Shown: positions 22,806-32,749 of the stretch, in pieces
Position numbering within the stretch: the stretch's first letter is position 1
Layout of the letters: each line of letters opens with the position of its first letter
Assembly (NCBI RefSeq): GCF_023634065.1
Contig: NZ_JALKCV010000002.1
Span: 1 to 64,000 of the forward strand
Length of the DNA stretch: 64,000 nucleotides
Source of the DNA: Microbulbifer litoralis
Lineage (GTDB): Bacteria > Pseudomonadota > Gammaproteobacteria > Pseudomonadales > Cellvibrionaceae
Direction of reading: 5' to 3'
Notes under the pieces: model-generated
The model's database searches: none
What the model saw: only the letters and a program-made list of their open reading frames with translations
Told to the model about the DNA's origin: nothing
Made by a program: the position numbers and the translations under genes

Positions 22806-24518
22806 TTGCATCACAATATCACCCTGATTACCACCATTTCGGTCGGCCTGGGCCTGGCGCTGATCCTCGGGTTCATCGCCGCGCGCCTGCGCCTGCCCGC
22901 GCTGGTCGGCTACCTGGTTGCCGGCATCCTGATCGGCCCCGCCACGCCGGGCTTTGTCGCGGATGTGGAGTTATCCCAGCAACTGGCGGAAATCGGCGTG
23001 ATACTGCTGATGTTCGGTGTCGGCCTGCACTTTTCCCTCGCCGACCTGATGTCGGTGCGCCGCATCGCCATTGTCGGCGCGCTGGCGCAGATTGTCGTGG
23101 CCACGGCGCTGGGAGCGTCGGTGGCGACCTACTGGGGCTGGCCGCCGGGCTCCGCGGTGGTGTTCGGCCTGTCGCTGTCGGTCGCCAGCACCGTGGTGCT
23201 GTTGCGGGCGCTGGAGGCGCGCGGGCTGCTCGACTCCATCAACGGCCGCATCGCCGTCGGCTGGCTGGTGGTGGAGGACCTGGTAATGGTGCTGGCGCTG
23301 GTGGTGTTGCCGCCACTGGCCGGCTGGCTGGGCGGCAGCGGCGATGCCGTGCCGGAGGGCGACCTGCTGACCACGGTGCTGGCGACCCTGAGCAAGGTGA
23401 CGGTGTTCGTGCTGTTGATGCTGGTGGTGGGGCGGCGGCTGTTCCCCTGGTTTCTGTGGAAGGTGGCCCGCACCGGCTCGCGGGAGCTGTTTACCCTCAG
23501 CGTCATCGCCACCGCCATGGGGATCGCCTACAGCGCGTCGATGGTGTTCGGTGTCTCCTTTGCACTGGGGGCCTTTTTTGCCGGCAGTGTGCTGCGCGAG
23601 TCTTCCCTCAGCCACCGCGCCGCGGACGAATCGCTGCCGCTGCGAGACGCCTTCGCGGTGCTGTTCTTCGTCTCGGTGGGCATGCTGTTCGATCCCATGA
23701 TGCTGGTGGAGCAGCCGCTGCGGGTACTGGCGGTGGTGGCGATCATCCTGCTGGGCAAGACGCTGGCCGCCTTTGCACTGGTGCTGCTGTTCCGCTACCC
23801 GCTGAATACCGCCCTGACCGTTTCCGCCAGCCTGGCGCAGATCGGCGAGTTCTCCTTTATTCTCGCCGCGCTCGGCGCCTCGCTGGGATTGCTGACGGCG
23901 GAGGCGCAGAATCTGATACTCGCCGGCGCGCTGTTTTCGATTGCGCTCAACCCGCTGCTGTTCAACGCGGTGGAACCGCTGCAGCGCTGGATCCGCTCCC
24001 GCTCGCGACTGGCGCGCGCCATGGAGCGGCCCTCGGACCCGCTGGCGGAACTGCCGATGACCGTGGACCTGAGAAAGCTGACCGACCACGTGTTGCTGGT
24101 GGGTTACGGCCGTGTCGGCTCGCGCATCGGTCGCAGCCTGCTGGAGCAGGGCGTATCGGTGGTGGTGGCGGAGCAGAACCGGGAAACCGTCGAGGAGCTG
24201 CGCGCGGCCGGGATTCCCGCCGTCTCCGGCGACGCCGCGGAACCCGAGGTGCTGATCCAGGCCCATGTGGCGCGGGCGCGCATAATGATCGTCGCCATTC
24301 CCGACGCGCTGCGCGCCAGGAAAATGGTGGAGATTGCGCGGATGCTGCGGCCCGGGATCCGCACCCTGGTGCGGGCGCACAGCGACGAGGACGCGGCCAT
24401 GCTGCGGCGCGAGCAGGTGGGCGAGGTACTCATGGGGGAGCACGAACTGGCACTGAGCATGAGCCGCCATGCGATGGAGTACCTGGACGGCGATGAGGCG
24501 GCGCGGCGGTCCTCATGA
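22806..24518 (+). CDS. CPA2-type cation:proton antiporter with RCK domain
   Basis: A 570-residue YbaL/KefB-like protein. Roughly twelve membrane helices span residues 1-390 (LIGPATPGFV near 40; LLMFGVGLHFSLADLMSVRR; HRAADESLPLRDAFAVLFFVSVGMLFDP). A TrkA-N/RCK nucleotide-binding domain follows (VLLVGYGRVGSRIGRSLLEQG, about residue 430). It probably exchanges K+ or Na+ for protons under nucleotide control. The start is read as TTG at 22806 with AAGGA eleven bases upstream. It is convergent with the monooxygenase gene, 17 bases apart. Confidence 0.9.
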   Translation: MHHNITLITTISVGLGLALILGFIAARLRLPALVGYLVAGILIGPATPGFVADVELSQQLAEIGVILLMFGVGLHFSLADLMSVRRIAIVGALAQIVVATALGASVATYWGWPPGSAVVFGLSLSVASTVVLLRALEARGLLDSINGRIAVGWLVVEDLVMVLALVVLPPLAGWLGGSGDAVPEGDLLTTVLATLSKVTVFVLLMLVVGRRLFPWFLWKVARTGSRELFTLSVIATAMGIAYSASMVFGVSFALGAFFAGSVLRESSLSHRAADESLPLRDAFAVLFFVSVGMLFDPMMLVEQPLRVLAVVAIILLGKTLAAFALVLLFRYPLNTALTVSASLAQIGEFSFILAALGASLGLLTAEAQNLILAGALFSIALNPLLFNAVEPLQRWIRSRSRLARAMERPSDPLAELPMTVDLRKLTDHVLLVGYGRVGSRIGRSLLEQGVSVVVAEQNRETVEELRAAGIPAVSGDAAEPEVLIQAHVARARIMIVAIPDALRARKMVEIARMLRPGIRTLVRAHSDEDAAMLRREQVGEVLMGEHELALSMSRHAMEYLDGDEAARRSS

Positions 24519-24535
24519 CTACCGGTGGCGGTCTT

Positions 24536-24880
24536 TCAGTCGTGCAGTTCCCGGCTGTCCGGCGGGGCCGCGGCGCGATCGCCGTGGGTATAGTCCCGCA
24601 GCACCCGTGCCACGCGCAGCCGGTAACCGGCGAAATAGTGGCCGCGGCCAAGGGCCTGAGCCTTGCGGTGTTCCGGCAAGCGGCGCCAGCGGTCGACGGC
24701 CTCCTCACTCTCGAAAAAACTCAATGACAGGAGTTTGCCCGGTTCGGCCAGGCTCTCGAATCGCTCCACGGCAATAAATCCTTCGATCGATTCCAGCAGC
24801 GGCCGCAGCCCGGCGGCCGCGTCCAGGTAATCCTGCCGGTGTTCCGGCTGCGGCCACACCTCGAAGATGACTGCAATCAC
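24536..24880 (-). CDS. antibiotic biosynthesis monooxygenase (ABM) family protein
   Basis: A 114-residue dimeric alpha/beta-barrel family protein: [27 protein letters not shown], then [33 protein letters not shown]. Such proteins include quinol and haem monooxygenases; a stress-detoxification role is common. Its ATG overlaps the stop of the NIPSNAP gene by four bases, so both are translated together, and the divergent ArsR-like gene is their likely regulator. Confidence 0.85.
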   Translation of the reverse strand: MIAVIFEVWPQPEHRQDYLDAAAGLRPLLESIEGFIAVERFESLAEPGKLLSLSFFESEEAVDRWRRLPEHRKAQALGRGHYFAGYRLRVARVLRDYTHGDRAAAPPDSRELHD

Positions 24881-25215
24881 GATTTCGACCCCGCTGCGTG
24901 AGGTGTGGAAGCCAGCTTCAGGAACTGCCGTTCCTCCCGCAGCAGGAATTTTTCCCGCTGGGCAAAGCGGTAGTTTTCCTCACCCAGCGGGTCCCGCGCC
25001 AGGCGCGCGCGGTAGGCCTCGTAGGCGGCCAGGTTATCGATGTGGTAGATGCCGTAGGCGGTGGTGGTGGAGCCCTCGTGGGGCGCGAAGTAGCCGACCA
25101 GGTCGGCGCCGCAGCGGGGGATGGCCTGGCCCCAGTTGCGCGCGTACTGTTCGAAGGCGTCCTTCTTGTGGGGATCGATTTCGTAGCGGATGATACAGGT
25201 AATGGTCACGGTCAT
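24877..25215 (-). CDS. NIPSNAP family protein
   Basis: A 112-residue NIPSNAP-domain protein starting at ATG 25215: [44 protein letters not shown], then [23 protein letters not shown]. The ferredoxin-like fold is shared with the ABM family. It is the first gene of a two-gene unit with the monooxygenase (ATGA overlap), and starts 73 bases from a divergent ArsR-like regulator. This trio is a common proteobacterial arrangement. Confidence 0.88.
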   Translation of the reverse strand: MTVTITCIIRYEIDPHKKDAFEQYARNWGQAIPRCGADLVGYFAPHEGSTTTAYGIYHIDNLAAYEAYRARLARDPLGEENYRFAQREKFLLREERQFLKLASTPHAAGSKS

Positions 25216-25288
25216 TCTCCGTCTGTGTTGTGAGCGACGCCGACGGTACACCGCAATGCCCGGACGATAATTCGATGGAGAACGAATC

Positions 25289-25966
25289 GTGGAAACCCCG
25301 CCCATAGCCTCGATCGGCGCCCTGGTCGGCGAGCCGGCCCGCGCGCTGATGCTGGATGCGCTGATGGACGGGCGCGCGCTGACAGCTTCCGAACTGGCCG
25401 ACCGGGCCGGCATCACGCGGCAGACAGCCAGCGCCCATCTGGCCCGACTGACCGATGGCGGGCTGCTGTCACTGGAGCGCCAGGGGCGCCACCGCTATTT
25501 CCGCCTGGGCGGGGAAGAGGTGGCAGCGGTACTGGAGAGCCTGATGCTGCTCGGCGAGCGCCGCAGCAGTGCGGCGTTGGCCCGGCCCCGGTCGCCGGAG
25601 CGGTGCGCGCGCAGTTGCTACGACCACCTGGCCGGGCGGCTGGGCGTGGCATTGCTGGACAGCCTGGACGGGCAGGGCCATATCGAAACCTGCGGAACCC
25701 GGCTGCTGTTGTCGCCGTCCGGCGAAAAACTGTTTGCACAACTGGATATCGACTGGCGATCGTTGCAGCACCGCCGGCGCAGCTTTGCCCGCCTGTGCCT
25801 GGACTGGAGCGAGCGTCGGCATCATCTGGCCGGTGCGTTGGGTGCTGCGCTGCTGGCACATTTCCTGGAAAACCGCTGGCTGGTACGCAGCGGCGAGACG
25901 CGGGCACTGATGCCTACGGACAGGGGGCGGAGAGGGTTCGGGGAATATTTCGAAATTTCCGTTTAG
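25289..25966 (+). CDS. ArsR-like winged-helix regulator
   Basis: A 225-residue regulator from GTG 25289. The winged helix is at residues about 5-75 ([44 protein letters not shown]), followed by a helical domain with [21 protein letters not shown]. The CxxxCYDHL segment is typical of the larger ArsR-type regulators next to NIPSNAP/ABM genes and could bind a ligand or sense thiol state. It probably represses the divergent pair from the 73-base shared gap. Confidence 0.85.
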   Translation: METPPIASIGALVGEPARALMLDALMDGRALTASELADRAGITRQTASAHLARLTDGGLLSLERQGRHRYFRLGGEEVAAVLESLMLLGERRSSAALARPRSPERCARSCYDHLAGRLGVALLDSLDGQGHIETCGTRLLLSPSGEKLFAQLDIDWRSLQHRRRSFARLCLDWSERRHHLAGALGAALLAHFLENRWLVRSGETRALMPTDRGRRGFGEYFEISV

Positions 25967-26059
25967 TCGGAGCGGCCGTTGGCCGCGATACCGGGCTGGA
26001 GCCCGGGATGACGAACCAATTGCTGCCTGATTTGAAATAGAGTATCTACAGAAACCCGG

Positions 26060-27988
26060 TCAACTGCCCACCGCTCTTCCATCCCTGCGATAGATCGCCA
26101 GCACTGACGGCCGCGGCGGCAGTGCCGGGTCGTTGTCGGGCCAGCGGTGCATCGGCCTGTCGAAGGTGGATTTGCCACCGTCCGCCGGGTGTTGCACCGA
26201 CACGAACAGCGTACTGCCGTCCGGCGTGAATTCGGGGCCGCAGACTTCGGCGCCGCGGGGGCAGCCGAAGAAATGTTTCGGTGCCGCGCGCGCCTCGCCC
26301 TCGGTGGCCATGGCCCAGAGCCCGTCGTGAAATCCGAAATCCTCGCAGCCGTCGGTGGCGATCCACATATTGCCGCGCGGGTCGAAGGCCACGTTGTCCG
26401 GGTTGGCAAACCAGCCGCTGGCGGAAATCGCTCCCGCTGACTGCTGGCCGTAGGCGCCGCGCTCGTTGGGGTTTTCCGCGTTGGGGTTGCCGCCCAGCAG
26501 GAAGGTGGCCCATTGGAAAGTGTCGGCTGCGTGATCGCGCGCGCCGTGTCGCCCCGGCGGCACGATTTCCAGCACGTGGCCGGCGGTGTTGCGCGGGCGC
26601 GGGTTGGCCGGGTCGATATCGTCTTTTTGCCGCTTTTTGTTCTTGGTCAGCATGACGTAGGTGCAGTCGTTGACCGGGTTGGTTTCCACATCCTCCGGCC
26701 GGTCCATGGGGGTGGCGCCGAGCAGCGCGGCCGCGCGGCGCGCGTCGATCAGCACATCCGCCTGGTTGCGAAATCCATTCGCCGCCGTCAGCGGCCCCCG
26801 GCCGAACAGCAGTGGCAGCCAGCGGCCGCTGCCGCCCTCGTCGAACTGCGCCGCGTACAGGGTGCCGTCGGTCAGCAGTTCGCGATTCTGCCGGTGGTCG
26901 TCCGGGCGGTAGATACCTTCTGATACGTAGCGGTAGACAAACTGGTGTTCGTCGTCGTCACCGCCGTAGGCCACGATCGGCCGGCCGGGCTTGCTCACCA
27001 GGGTAAAGCCCTCGTGTTCGAAACGGCCCAGGTTGGTGAGCTTGCGCGGCCGCGATGCCGGGTCGTAGGGATCGTACTCCACCATCCAGCCGAAGCGGTT
27101 GGGTTCGCGCGGTTCCACGGCGATATCGAAGCGGCGGTCGTGGTCGCCCCAGTTGCGGTTGCAGGGCTCTATGCCGAAGGCGTGATGGTTGCGCGCTTCC
27201 ACCGGGTCGGCGATGTTGTCCGGGTCGCCCTGGAAGGCGCCGCCGAATCCCTCCTCGGCCACCAGCACCGTGCCCCAGGGCGTCTTGCCGCCGGCGCAGT
27301 TGCCGACGGTGCCGAAGACCTTTTTACCTGTGGGGTCGGCCTTGGTCTGCAGGCGCGTGTCGCCGGCCGCCGGGCCGGCGATCTCCATCTCGGTGTTGAG
27401 GCTGATCCGGCGGTTGTAGGGGCTGTCCAGTACCGGCTGCCAGCCGCTGGCGGTTTTCTCTATCTCGACAATGGCGTGGCCGCAGGCCGCCTGCTCGATG
27501 GCGACATGCGCGGCGGAGACGCCACGGGTCGCGCTGTGCTCGTCGTTGTAGCCTGAGAACATCAGGTGCGGTTGGGTGTACTCGTGGTTGACGCACAGCA
27601 GGCCGCGCTCGCTGTTGCGGCTGCGGCAGTGGCGCTCGCCTTCGCCGGGTCCGGCGTCGGCGGCCAGCGGCATGAAGCCGATGAAATCGTTGTTGTAGCC
27701 GAAACGCTGTTCCTGTTCGGCGGCTGTCAGTTGTGCCGGTTCGAACTCGGCGACACCGGCGGTGATCGGGTCGCCCCAGCGCAGCAGCACGTCGGCGCTG
27801 TAATTCGCCGGCAGGTGGTGGTGTTCATCCAGCGCGTGGGGGATTTCACTGAAACCGAGGTTGTCCCCGTGCGCTTTCTCCCCTTTTCCACAGCCCGGCA
27901 GCAGGCTGGCAGTGGCGCCGGTCGCCGTTGCGGCGCCGACCGCCTTGAACAGGGTGCGCCGGGTGGGATTCTTCAGTTTCTCGCTCAT
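26060..27988 (-). CDS. PhoX family phosphatase (DUF839), predicted Tat lipoprotein
   Basis: A 642-residue PhoX-type protein. The signal has twin arginines (TRRTLFKAVGAA) and ends SLLPGCGKG, a lipobox, so it is probably exported folded and then lipid-anchored. Core motifs include GNCAGGKTPWGTVLVAEEGFGG with the metal-linked Cys and Glu pair, GWMVEYDP, GRFEHEGFT and FTPDGSTLFVSVQHP near the end. The length matches genuine PhoX better than the 478-residue relative at 13051. It would release phosphate from phospho-monoesters. It is divergent from the TonB receptor/phytase pair, suggesting shared phosphate-starvation control. Confidence 0.9.
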   Translation of the reverse strand: MSEKLKNPTRRTLFKAVGAATATGATASLLPGCGKGEKAHGDNLGFSEIPHALDEHHHLPANYSADVLLRWGDPITAGVAEFEPAQLTAAEQEQRFGYNNDFIGFMPLAADAGPGEGERHCRSRNSERGLLCVNHEYTQPHLMFSGYNDEHSATRGVSAAHVAIEQAACGHAIVEIEKTASGWQPVLDSPYNRRISLNTEMEIAGPAAGDTRLQTKADPTGKKVFGTVGNCAGGKTPWGTVLVAEEGFGGAFQGDPDNIADPVEARNHHAFGIEPCNRNWGDHDRRFDIAVEPREPNRFGWMVEYDPYDPASRPRKLTNLGRFEHEGFTLVSKPGRPIVAYGGDDDEHQFVYRYVSEGIYRPDDHRQNRELLTDGTLYAAQFDEGGSGRWLPLLFGRGPLTAANGFRNQADVLIDARRAAALLGATPMDRPEDVETNPVNDCTYVMLTKNKKRQKDDIDPANPRPRNTAGHVLEIVPPGRHGARDHAADTFQWATFLLGGNPNAENPNERGAYGQQSAGAISASGWFANPDNVAFDPRGNMWIATDGCEDFGFHDGLWAMATEGEARAAPKHFFGCPRGAEVCGPEFTPDGSTLFVSVQHPADGGKSTFDRPMHRWPDNDPALPPRPSVLAIYRRDGRAVGS

Positions 27989-28143
27989 GGGAGCTCCCGC
28001 TTTTGTTTCGAATTCGCGGCCATCATATGGCGTAAATATGACAAATTTAAAAAAAACGTAACGTAACCTTCACATCTTCTGACTAGCCTGCGCCCCATTC
28101 CAAGAACGACCGCCACTACTCAATAAATGGGAATGGGGACTCC

Positions 28144-30309
28144 ATGAAAAATACAGCGATCAACGCGCGCATGCTTGCTCTGGCCGCCGCCGTCATCTCC
28201 GCCAACAGCGCCGCCCAGGCAGAGAATACCGGGTCCGCCGAGACGCAGAGAATCGACGCGGGCAATGTCGAGGAAATCGTCGTCACCGGCACCAACGTCT
28301 ACCGCGACAGAACCAACGACATCAACCCGACCCTGGCCTTCGACCTGGATTTCTTCCAGCGTTTCGAGCCGCTGACCGTCGGTGAGATGCTGAAACGCAC
28401 CCCGGGTGTGACCTTCACCTCCGATGTGCTGGAATACGACGCAGTACAATTGCGTGGCATGAACGCAGAGTACACCGAAGTGTTGATCAACGGCCGGCCG
28501 ATTCCGGGGCAGGGCGCGGATCGCACCTTCTTCGTCGACCGTATTCCGTCGGAACTGGTGGAGCGCATCGAGATCATCCGCTCGCCGTCGGCCGACATGT
28601 CGTCCCAGGGCGTGGCCGGTTCCCTGAACGTGATCCTGAAAGATGGCGCCCAGCTCGACGGTATCACCACCCGCCTGGGCAGCACCTACTACGCCGATAC
28701 CGAGGAGTTCCGCACCATCGGCTCCGCCGCCATCGCCCAGTCCGGCGACACCTACGATTTCTGGCTCGGTGCCAACGTGCAGGAGCGCTACAACCCGAAG
28801 CGCAAGGTCGAGGAATACTTCGACGATGAGCAGGCACTGGAGGGCTACGCCTACGAAAACGATACCCGCGACGGCACCGACAGCTCCCTGAACGGCTCCG
28901 TGGGTTTCCGCCTGGACGAAATGTCCGAGCTGCGCTTCAACGGCTACTACGTATTCACCGACCGCGAGGAAAACGAGGTGGTCAACGAATACGAGGGCGG
29001 GGTGGTGAGCCGCACCGAGGGCGACCTGGTGGCGATCGAGACCCAGCAGGAGCAGATCGACCAGACCAGCTGGGGTTTCGACGGTGTCTATACCACGGTG
29101 GTGAGCGGCGGCGAGCTGGAGCTGTCCGGTGCCATTTCCCACTTTGAGGAGGACACCGTCAACTTCGAGACCGAGGAGGAATTCGAGGACGGTATCTCCG
29201 GCGGTGTGGAAGAGGGCGATGAAACCCTCGAAATCGAGGACGACAACTACTCCCTCGAGGGCAGCTACAAGGTCTCCCTGGGAACCGCCGAGCTGAAATC
29301 CGGCCTCGCCTACAGCAGTGCCGAGCGCACCGGCCTGCAGGCCGGCTTCTTCGATGTGGATGCGGATATCGAGGAAACCCGCATCGCCCCCTACACCAAG
29401 CTGACCCTGGACCTGGCCGACAATGTCAGCCTCGAGGGCGGCCTGCGCTACGATATCTACGAGCGCGAAGTCTCCAACGAGGACGGCAGCGCCTCCCACG
29501 ACAGCAACGAACTGCTGCCGTCCCTGAGCCTGCGCTGGGACGTCAACGCGGAAAACCGCGTGACCGCCTCCGTGGCCCGCACGCTGCGCCGCCCGGAGTT
29601 CGACCTGGTGTCGCCGTTCGAGGAGGACGAGACCCCGGACGACGAGGACCTGACCATCGGCAACCCGGACCTGGATTCCGAACTGGCGTGGGGCTTCGAC
29701 CTGGGCCTCGAGCACCGCCTGCCGGGCCGCGGTATTGTCGGGGTGAACCTTTTCTACCGCGATATCGACGATGTGATCGAGCTGACCGATACCGGTGAAG
29801 TCTACGAGGAAGCCGGCGGTGCCATCTTCACGCCGATGAATATCGGCAACGGCACCTCCCGCGGCGTCGAGTTCGACATCTCCATGCCGCTGGCGTTCAT
29901 GGGCCTGGAGAACACCGGTTTCTATGCCAACTACGCCTACCTGGATTCCGAGATCGAGGATCCGTTCACCGGCCAGGATCGCACCTTCCGCAACCAGCCG
30001 GACTCGGTCTACAACATCAGCCTGACCCAGGACCTGCCGGGCTTCGGCGGCGCCGGCATCTCCTACCAGAAGCGCAGCGAGTCACTGGCGACCGAGTTCG
30101 AGGAGTATGTGGTCACCGAGTACGACGCCAACCTTGAGGCGTTTGTCGAGTGGAACATCAGCCGCAACTCGGTGCTGCGCTTCAGCGGTACCAACCTGCT
30201 GGACCAGGAAAAAGTCGAGTACATCCGCGACTACAGCGAGCCGGTCAACGAGATCCAGTACGAGCAGAGTACGCCGACGTACACCGTGACCTGGCGCTCC
30301 GCGTTCTGA
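28144..30309 (+). CDS. TonB-dependent receptor linked to phytase
   Basis: A 721-residue receptor: signal peptide to about residue 27 (SAAQA-EN), TonB-box-like VEEIVVTGT, plug with GEMLKRTPGVTFTSD, VQLRGMNAEYTEVLINGRPI and IEIIRSPSADMSSQGVAGSLNVIL, then a barrel ending VTWRSAF. The extracellular loops are unusually acidic (for example EEEFEDGISGGVEEGDETLEIEDD near residues 335-365), which may serve cation-complexed ligands. It precedes a beta-propeller phytase by 181 bases; this receptor-phytase pairing is a known arrangement and points to uptake of phytate or its products. Confidence 0.9.
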   Translation: MKNTAINARMLALAAAVISANSAAQAENTGSAETQRIDAGNVEEIVVTGTNVYRDRTNDINPTLAFDLDFFQRFEPLTVGEMLKRTPGVTFTSDVLEYDAVQLRGMNAEYTEVLINGRPIPGQGADRTFFVDRIPSELVERIEIIRSPSADMSSQGVAGSLNVILKDGAQLDGITTRLGSTYYADTEEFRTIGSAAIAQSGDTYDFWLGANVQERYNPKRKVEEYFDDEQALEGYAYENDTRDGTDSSLNGSVGFRLDEMSELRFNGYYVFTDREENEVVNEYEGGVVSRTEGDLVAIETQQEQIDQTSWGFDGVYTTVVSGGELELSGAISHFEEDTVNFETEEEFEDGISGGVEEGDETLEIEDDNYSLEGSYKVSLGTAELKSGLAYSSAERTGLQAGFFDVDADIEETRIAPYTKLTLDLADNVSLEGGLRYDIYEREVSNEDGSASHDSNELLPSLSLRWDVNAENRVTASVARTLRRPEFDLVSPFEEDETPDDEDLTIGNPDLDSELAWGFDLGLEHRLPGRGIVGVNLFYRDIDDVIELTDTGEVYEEAGGAIFTPMNIGNGTSRGVEFDISMPLAFMGLENTGFYANYAYLDSEIEDPFTGQDRTFRNQPDSVYNISLTQDLPGFGGAGISYQKRSESLATEFEEYVVTEYDANLEAFVEWNISRNSVLRFSGTNLLDQEKVEYIRDYSEPVNEIQYEQSTPTYTVTWRSAF

Positions 30310-30331
30310 TCAAAAACAGCAATGCGCCGCG

Positions 30332-30369
30332 CGGATGGAGCTGTGCTCCGTCCGGGCTACCGGCTTTTT
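30332..30369 (+). terminator. hairpin with distal U-run after the TonB receptor
   Basis: A ten-base stem (CGGATGGAGC with GCTCCGTCCG, one G-U pair) and three-base loop, then a T run at 30365-30369 eleven bases later. It is a possible attenuator between receptor and phytase. Confidence 0.4.
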
Positions 30370-30422
30370 CGATGCCTGGCTCCGCAATCATTTGGCCGGG
30401 CTTTTTTTGAATCCGCAGCGGG

Positions 30423-30462
30423 GTGTCATCGATTTGACACGACAATGCTGTAATTCTGTAAC
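30423..30462 (+). promoter_or_regulatory. candidate phytase promoter with overlapping inverted repeat
   Basis: GTGTCA (30423-30428) and TGACAC (30435-30440) form a perfect inverted repeat with a six-base spacer. The right arm overlaps TTGACA (30434-30439), a perfect -35 box; 17 bases on is TGTAAC (30457-30462), a fair -10 box. Transcription would start about 21 bases before the phytase ATG. The left arm with the next base (GTGTCAT) resembles one half of a Pho box, but the second half fits poorly, so the regulator is undecided. Confidence 0.4.
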
Positions 30463-30490
30463 CAATGATTCACAAGCGAGAAGCACAACA

Positions 30491-32446
<1,956 letters not shown>

Positions 32447-32470
32447 CGCCGGCTGCAGGTGCGCAGCACC

Positions 32471-32494
32471 GGAATCCGGGAGTGCCCGGGTTCC
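32471..32494 (+). terminator. hairpin after phytase; intergenic 32447-32749
   Basis: A ten-base stem (GGAATCCGGG with CCCGGGTTCC, one G-U pair) with loop AGTG lies 24 bases after the phytase stop. No U-run follows. The remaining 250 bases to the transporter gene show no gene or clear signal. Confidence 0.4.
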
Positions 32495-32749
32495 GCTGTG
32501 CGCCGCAACCGGTCCCTCCCTATTCATCATTCCTCCTTGCATCCAGCCATTCCGCCCCCTCGGCGTGACAGCTGCGAAACAGCACTTTCCCCCGCCGCTG
32601 GCTCATCCAACTGCTGGTGCGGCAGCCCGCCGATCCATCATGGGGAATCGTGCAGAAAGCGTCGGCGCTGTTCTGGCGCAATTTCACCCTCCCCAAATTT
32701 TCATGCCAGTGTAACCTGAATAGATGGGCCAGCAGGACCAGTACACCAG

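Noticed and set aside
22736..24496. 586-codon plus-strand frame rich in Gly/Arg/Ala
   Set aside because: Out-of-frame reading of the CPA2 antiporter gene; no membrane helices or motifs.
28030..28060. Pho-box-like sequence between the PhoX and TonB receptor genes
   Set aside because: On the minus strand TTGTCAT fits one half well, but the next half (ACGCCAT) matches only four of seven bases, so it is not claimed as a site.
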